Source: Congregibacter variabilis (GTDB lineage Bacteria; Pseudomonadota; Gammaproteobacteria; Pseudomonadales; Halieaceae). From it: DNA of 64,000 nt. The number at the start of each line of letters is the position of its first letter. Positions within the stretch are counted from its first letter, which is position 1. Both the position numbers and the translations under genes were made by a program. Shown here in pieces: positions 61,518 to 64,000 of this stretch. A model generated the notes under the pieces. It searched no databases. It was not told the DNA's origin and worked only from the letters and a program-made list of their open reading frames with translations. Location of the stretch: positions 3,720,001 to 3,784,000 of the forward strand of contig NZ_CP136864.1 of NCBI RefSeq assembly GCF_045689235.1. Direction: 5' to 3'.

Positions 61518-62372
61518 ATGCGCCACATCATCCTGCATGGTCATATCTTCAAGAATGCTGGGACCACCTTCGACTGGAGCTTAAGCAGGAGCTTTGGCGA
61601 TGATTTTTTGGATCATCGGGATAACCAGGCTATGCGTCAGCAACGAGCTAAACATCTGGCTACGGTCGTGGCTGGCAACCCGGACTTGCGGGCGCTTTCA
61701 AGCCACCATTTATGCTATCCGCTTCCTCAACCCAAGGACGTGACGTTTCACCCGGTGTATTTTCTTCGTCACCCAATAGAGCGGATTCAGTCTGTCTATG
61801 CCTTTGAGCGAAAACAGGACGCCGACACCCCCGGTGCAATCGCAGCGAAAGAGAAAGACTTCAGGCAGTACGTTATCTGGCGTATGCAAGAGGAGGTGCC
61901 CAGAACGATCCGTGATTACCAAACCAGCTACATCGCTGGGTTTCATACAAGGCATGTGAAGTCCACAGCGCCGGCGGATTGGTTGCAAAGGGCATTGCAT
62001 CATCTTGAGTTTCTGGACTGTGTAGGCGTGGTGGACCGCTACGACGAGAGTATGGTCGTGTTCGAGACGTATCTTCGGCCTTACTTTTCCGACATCGACT
62101 TGGCCTATGTTCGCCAGAACGTCACTCAAGAAAAGGCCTCGGAAAAGCCTATTGCCGCTCGCGTCCATAACACTCTGGACAAGCTTGGAGATCTCGCAGC
62201 GGATGTTCTGAGTCGCAATAGTTATGATCTGGCCCTTTACCGGCAGGCCAATCAGAAGCTGGATGAGGCCATTGGTAAAATTGAGGACTTTGATCAGCGC
62301 TTATCGAAATTCCGAAAGCGCTGTAAGCGCACGAAAGCCGGCTCCGTACTCCAACGCATGGGTTTGAGATGA
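61518..62372 (+). CDS. Sulfotransferase-like protein, paralogue A
   Basis: A 284-residue protein starting at the ATG giving MRHIILHGHIFKNAGTT. The frame is open further upstream but without family similarity. P-loop HIFKNAGTTFDWSL and motif YFLRHPIERIQSVYAFERKQ. The last 70 residues are helical (DQRLSKFRKRCKR). It is a clear paralogue of the next gene, which overlaps it by 4 bp. A recent tandem duplication followed by divergence is likely. Confidence 0.82.
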   Translation: MRHIILHGHIFKNAGTTFDWSLSRSFGDDFLDHRDNQAMRQQRAKHLATVVAGNPDLRALSSHHLCYPLPQPKDVTFHPVYFLRHPIERIQSVYAFERKQDADTPGAIAAKEKDFRQYVIWRMQEEVPRTIRDYQTSYIAGFHTRHVKSTAPADWLQRALHHLEFLDCVGVVDRYDESMVVFETYLRPYFSDIDLAYVRQNVTQEKASEKPIAARVHNTLDKLGDLAADVLSRNSYDLALYRQANQKLDEAIGKIEDFDQRLSKFRKRCKRTKAGSVLQRMGLR

Positions 62373-63196
62373 CAGCCACCAACGGGGCCAAGCCCGTGCT
62401 CTTGCATGCTCATCTGTTCAAAAACGCGGGAACGACCCTGGATTGGAGTCTTGAGCGTAGTTTTGGGGATCGCTTCTGTGATCATCGAGGTGACGCTGAT
62501 ATGCGTGCCAACCCTGAATACCTCGCAAATTTTCTTAAACGGAATCCTCGGTTGCAGGCGCTGTCCAGTCACTGGCTACCATTTCCGTTGCCCAGTGTTG
62601 AGGGGCTACGACTGGTTCCCCTGGTGATATTGCGCGATCCCATAGAACGAATTCTATCGGTATACGAGTTTGAACGCCGACAGGCAGTGGATCACCCGGG
62701 GACGCGTAAAGCCCGGGATGGGGACCTGCAAAGTTATGTTGCTTGGCGCCTCGAGAAAGGTACCGGTCCCGTTGTTCGAAATTATCAGGTTCGAATGATG
62801 TCGGGTACGTATCCGGGCAGTGGTGACGAGGCTCAGTTTGACCGTGCGGTAGCACTGCTGAATGGATTGCCTGCTATTGGTATGGTGGATCGCTATCGCG
62901 AAAGCGCGGTGATGTTTGAGCAGACCTTAAAGCAGGACTTTCCTGATCTTGATTTGGCATTCAGGCGCCAGAACGTTCGCGATAGCAGTGATCACCGCAG
63001 TTCTGATGAGCGCCGTGCTGCCGTCGAAGAGGAACTGGGTCCTCTACTGCAGTCAGTGCGGGAGGCAAACAGCCTCGACATTGCATTGTATGAACTGGCT
63101 TGCCGGCGTTTCGAGACCCACTGGCAAGGTTTAAAAGAGAGTGACGTGCTTCTTGACGAGTTGGACGCCCGGTGCATGAAGCTCGGGGAGTCATAG
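62369..63196 (+). CDS. Sulfotransferase-like protein, paralogue B
   Basis: A 275-residue protein with P-loop HLFKNAGTTLDWSL and motif VILRDPIERILSVYEFERRQ, matching paralogue A block by block (FGDRFCDHRGDADM against FGDDFLDHRDNQAM). It starts in the ATGA overlap with A. Paired genes of this kind may sulfate two positions of one glycan, which is inference. Confidence 0.82.
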   Translation: MTATNGAKPVLLHAHLFKNAGTTLDWSLERSFGDRFCDHRGDADMRANPEYLANFLKRNPRLQALSSHWLPFPLPSVEGLRLVPLVILRDPIERILSVYEFERRQAVDHPGTRKARDGDLQSYVAWRLEKGTGPVVRNYQVRMMSGTYPGSGDEAQFDRAVALLNGLPAIGMVDRYRESAVMFEQTLKQDFPDLDLAFRRQNVRDSSDHRSSDERRAAVEEELGPLLQSVREANSLDIALYELACRRFETHWQGLKESDVLLDELDARCMKLGES

Positions 63197-63197
63197 C

Positions 63198-64000
63198 TTG
63201 CCACTAAATCGATGGGCCTTTTGGAAGGGCTTTGAACGCCCGGAATTTCTGATTGCGGCGCATTATTTTTCGGACGGTTGGCCCCTGGACTCATTGCAGG
63301 TGATGCGCCGATCCGCTGTACGTCGGGAGCTGGCTCTGCTGCGCAAGGACGGTTTTAACACCATTATCGTCGTGGTGCCCTGGCGCAGCTTTCAGAGCAG
63401 TCAGACGCCCATAAGCTACGACGCATTTTATGAAGCACAGTTGCGACTGGTTCTTTATGAATCTCAACGCGCCGGGCTTGCCGTGCTCTTGCGCGTGGCT
63501 TACACACATCAGGTGATGCTGGAGCCTGGTCTTAACGGTTTCCGCTGGGCGCAGGCGCTTTTGACCGATCCCGCGACCGAGCATGCCTGGCTGGATTACT
63601 TCTCGAGGATTGCAGGCATTGCCCAGGACTATGCCTGTTGCATCGGGGGCTTTATCTCCTGGGAAGAGCTCTGGCATGCCTTTCGTGTGTGGCAGGAGCA
63701 GGTCGGCGACGCCAACGCCGCCGCGGCCCGAGCTTCGGGTTATCTGAATTACCTTGAAGAGCTGGGGATAGAGCATCAAAACTGTATTCCCCCTAAAAAG
63801 AGTCCCGAACATGCCCACTACCTGGCGTTTGCGAATGCCCGCATGACGGCGATGTTTGAACTGGCGCGTTCGCACTGGCCGCAGCTGGGTGTGGAGTATC
63901 GGGTGGACAAGGATCCGGTGCCTACCGCAGATGGTGTCGACTGGCGAGACAACAATGCTTTTCTTGACTGGGAGCCGCATCGATTCAGCTACTGGGCGCC
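63198..64000 (+). CDS. Start of a probable TIM-barrel glycosidase-like protein (partial)
   Basis: An open frame of 267 codons that continues beyond the window. TTG at 63198 follows GGGGAG with good spacing, 1 bp after the preceding stop. The translation begins LPLNRWAFWKGFERP and reads as a beta-alpha barrel N-terminus (RRELALLRKDGFNTIIVVVP, then LAVLLRVAYTH). SWEELWH near residue 155 sits where GH5/GH39-type enzymes carry their acid/base Glu. A glycoside hydrolase or putative glycan-processing enzyme is likely, but the C-terminal nucleophile is outside the window, so the family is not settled. Confidence 0.65.
   Translation, partial: MPLNRWAFWKGFERPEFLIAAHYFSDGWPLDSLQVMRRSAVRRELALLRKDGFNTIIVVVPWRSFQSSQTPISYDAFYEAQLRLVLYESQRAGLAVLLRVAYTHQVMLEPGLNGFRWAQALLTDPATEHAWLDYFSRIAGIAQDYACCIGGFISWEELWHAFRVWQEQVGDANAAAARASGYLNYLEELGIEHQNCIPPKKSPEHAHYLAFANARMTAMFELARSHWPQLGVEYRVDKDPVPTADGVDWRDNNAFLDWEPHRFSYWA

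Overview
The window reads as a chromosome segment of a Gram-negative, probably marine, gammaproteobacterium. It carries a lipoprotein-type secretin and a type II secretion system (T2SS), BepA and pitrilysin periplasmic quality-control proteases, an E. coli-type homodimeric pyruvate dehydrogenase (aceE/aceF), AceK, FabV, a compatible-solute (glucosylglycerate) module and many sulfotransferases. That mix suggests the Cellvibrionales/Halieaceae (OM60/NOR5) area. This is inference from gene content, because no rRNA lies in the window. No tRNA, rRNA, IS element or CRISPR array was seen.

Layout. 0-7.2 kb: end of a short-chain dehydrogenase, aceK, two histidine phosphatases, tesB with an unusual double-TetR regulator, tag and a crotonase, mostly lipid and central metabolism. 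7.2-19.6 kb (minus strand): the most unusual locus. A response-regulator GGDEF-EAL protein is translationally coupled to an exported subtilisin-like protease. Next comes a small exported protein made largely of 11 near-perfect copies of a 13-residue unit (core SSYKWGIR), closed by a clear intrinsic terminator. After it lie a very large hybrid histidine kinase and a second, degenerate kinase, both with periplasmic beta-propeller/Y_Y_Y sensors. I propose, as inference, a secreted repeat-peptide and c-di-GMP signalling or surface system. 19.7-26.7 kb: nadA, bepA, tusA, a PerM-like permease and an M16 lipoprotein protease. 26.8-36.0 kb: a promoter followed by aceE-aceF and four tightly packed genes that form a closed glucosylglycerate cycle (glycerate kinase, phosphatase, GT81 synthase, GH13_18 phosphorylase). 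36.1-39.9 kb: fabV, a metallo-beta-lactamase-fold hydrolase and an acyl-CoA synthetase.

40.0-50.6 kb: a T2SS cluster in the order E-F-G-H-I-J-K, then a terminator-like hairpin, then L-M-C-D. 50.9-54.0 kb: a small lipoprotein, an apparently well-expressed exported protein of unknown function with a strong terminator, and a parvulin-type peptidyl-prolyl isomerase. These may relate to the secretion system just upstream. 54.1-64.0 kb: an accessory carbohydrate region holding a 1231-residue sulfotransferase/coiled-coil/GT2/GT4 fusion, an acyltransferase, five further sulfotransferase-like proteins on both strands, and the start of a probable TIM-barrel glycosidase-like protein that runs off the window. 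It looks like a locus for making a sulfated, acylated surface polysaccharide.

Many genes overlap by 4 bp (ATGA, GTGA or TTGA), so translational coupling is common, and TTG/GTG starts are frequent. Start codons were chosen from Shine-Dalgarno sequences, signal or prepilin leaders and family lengths, and several are shorter than the longest open frame.
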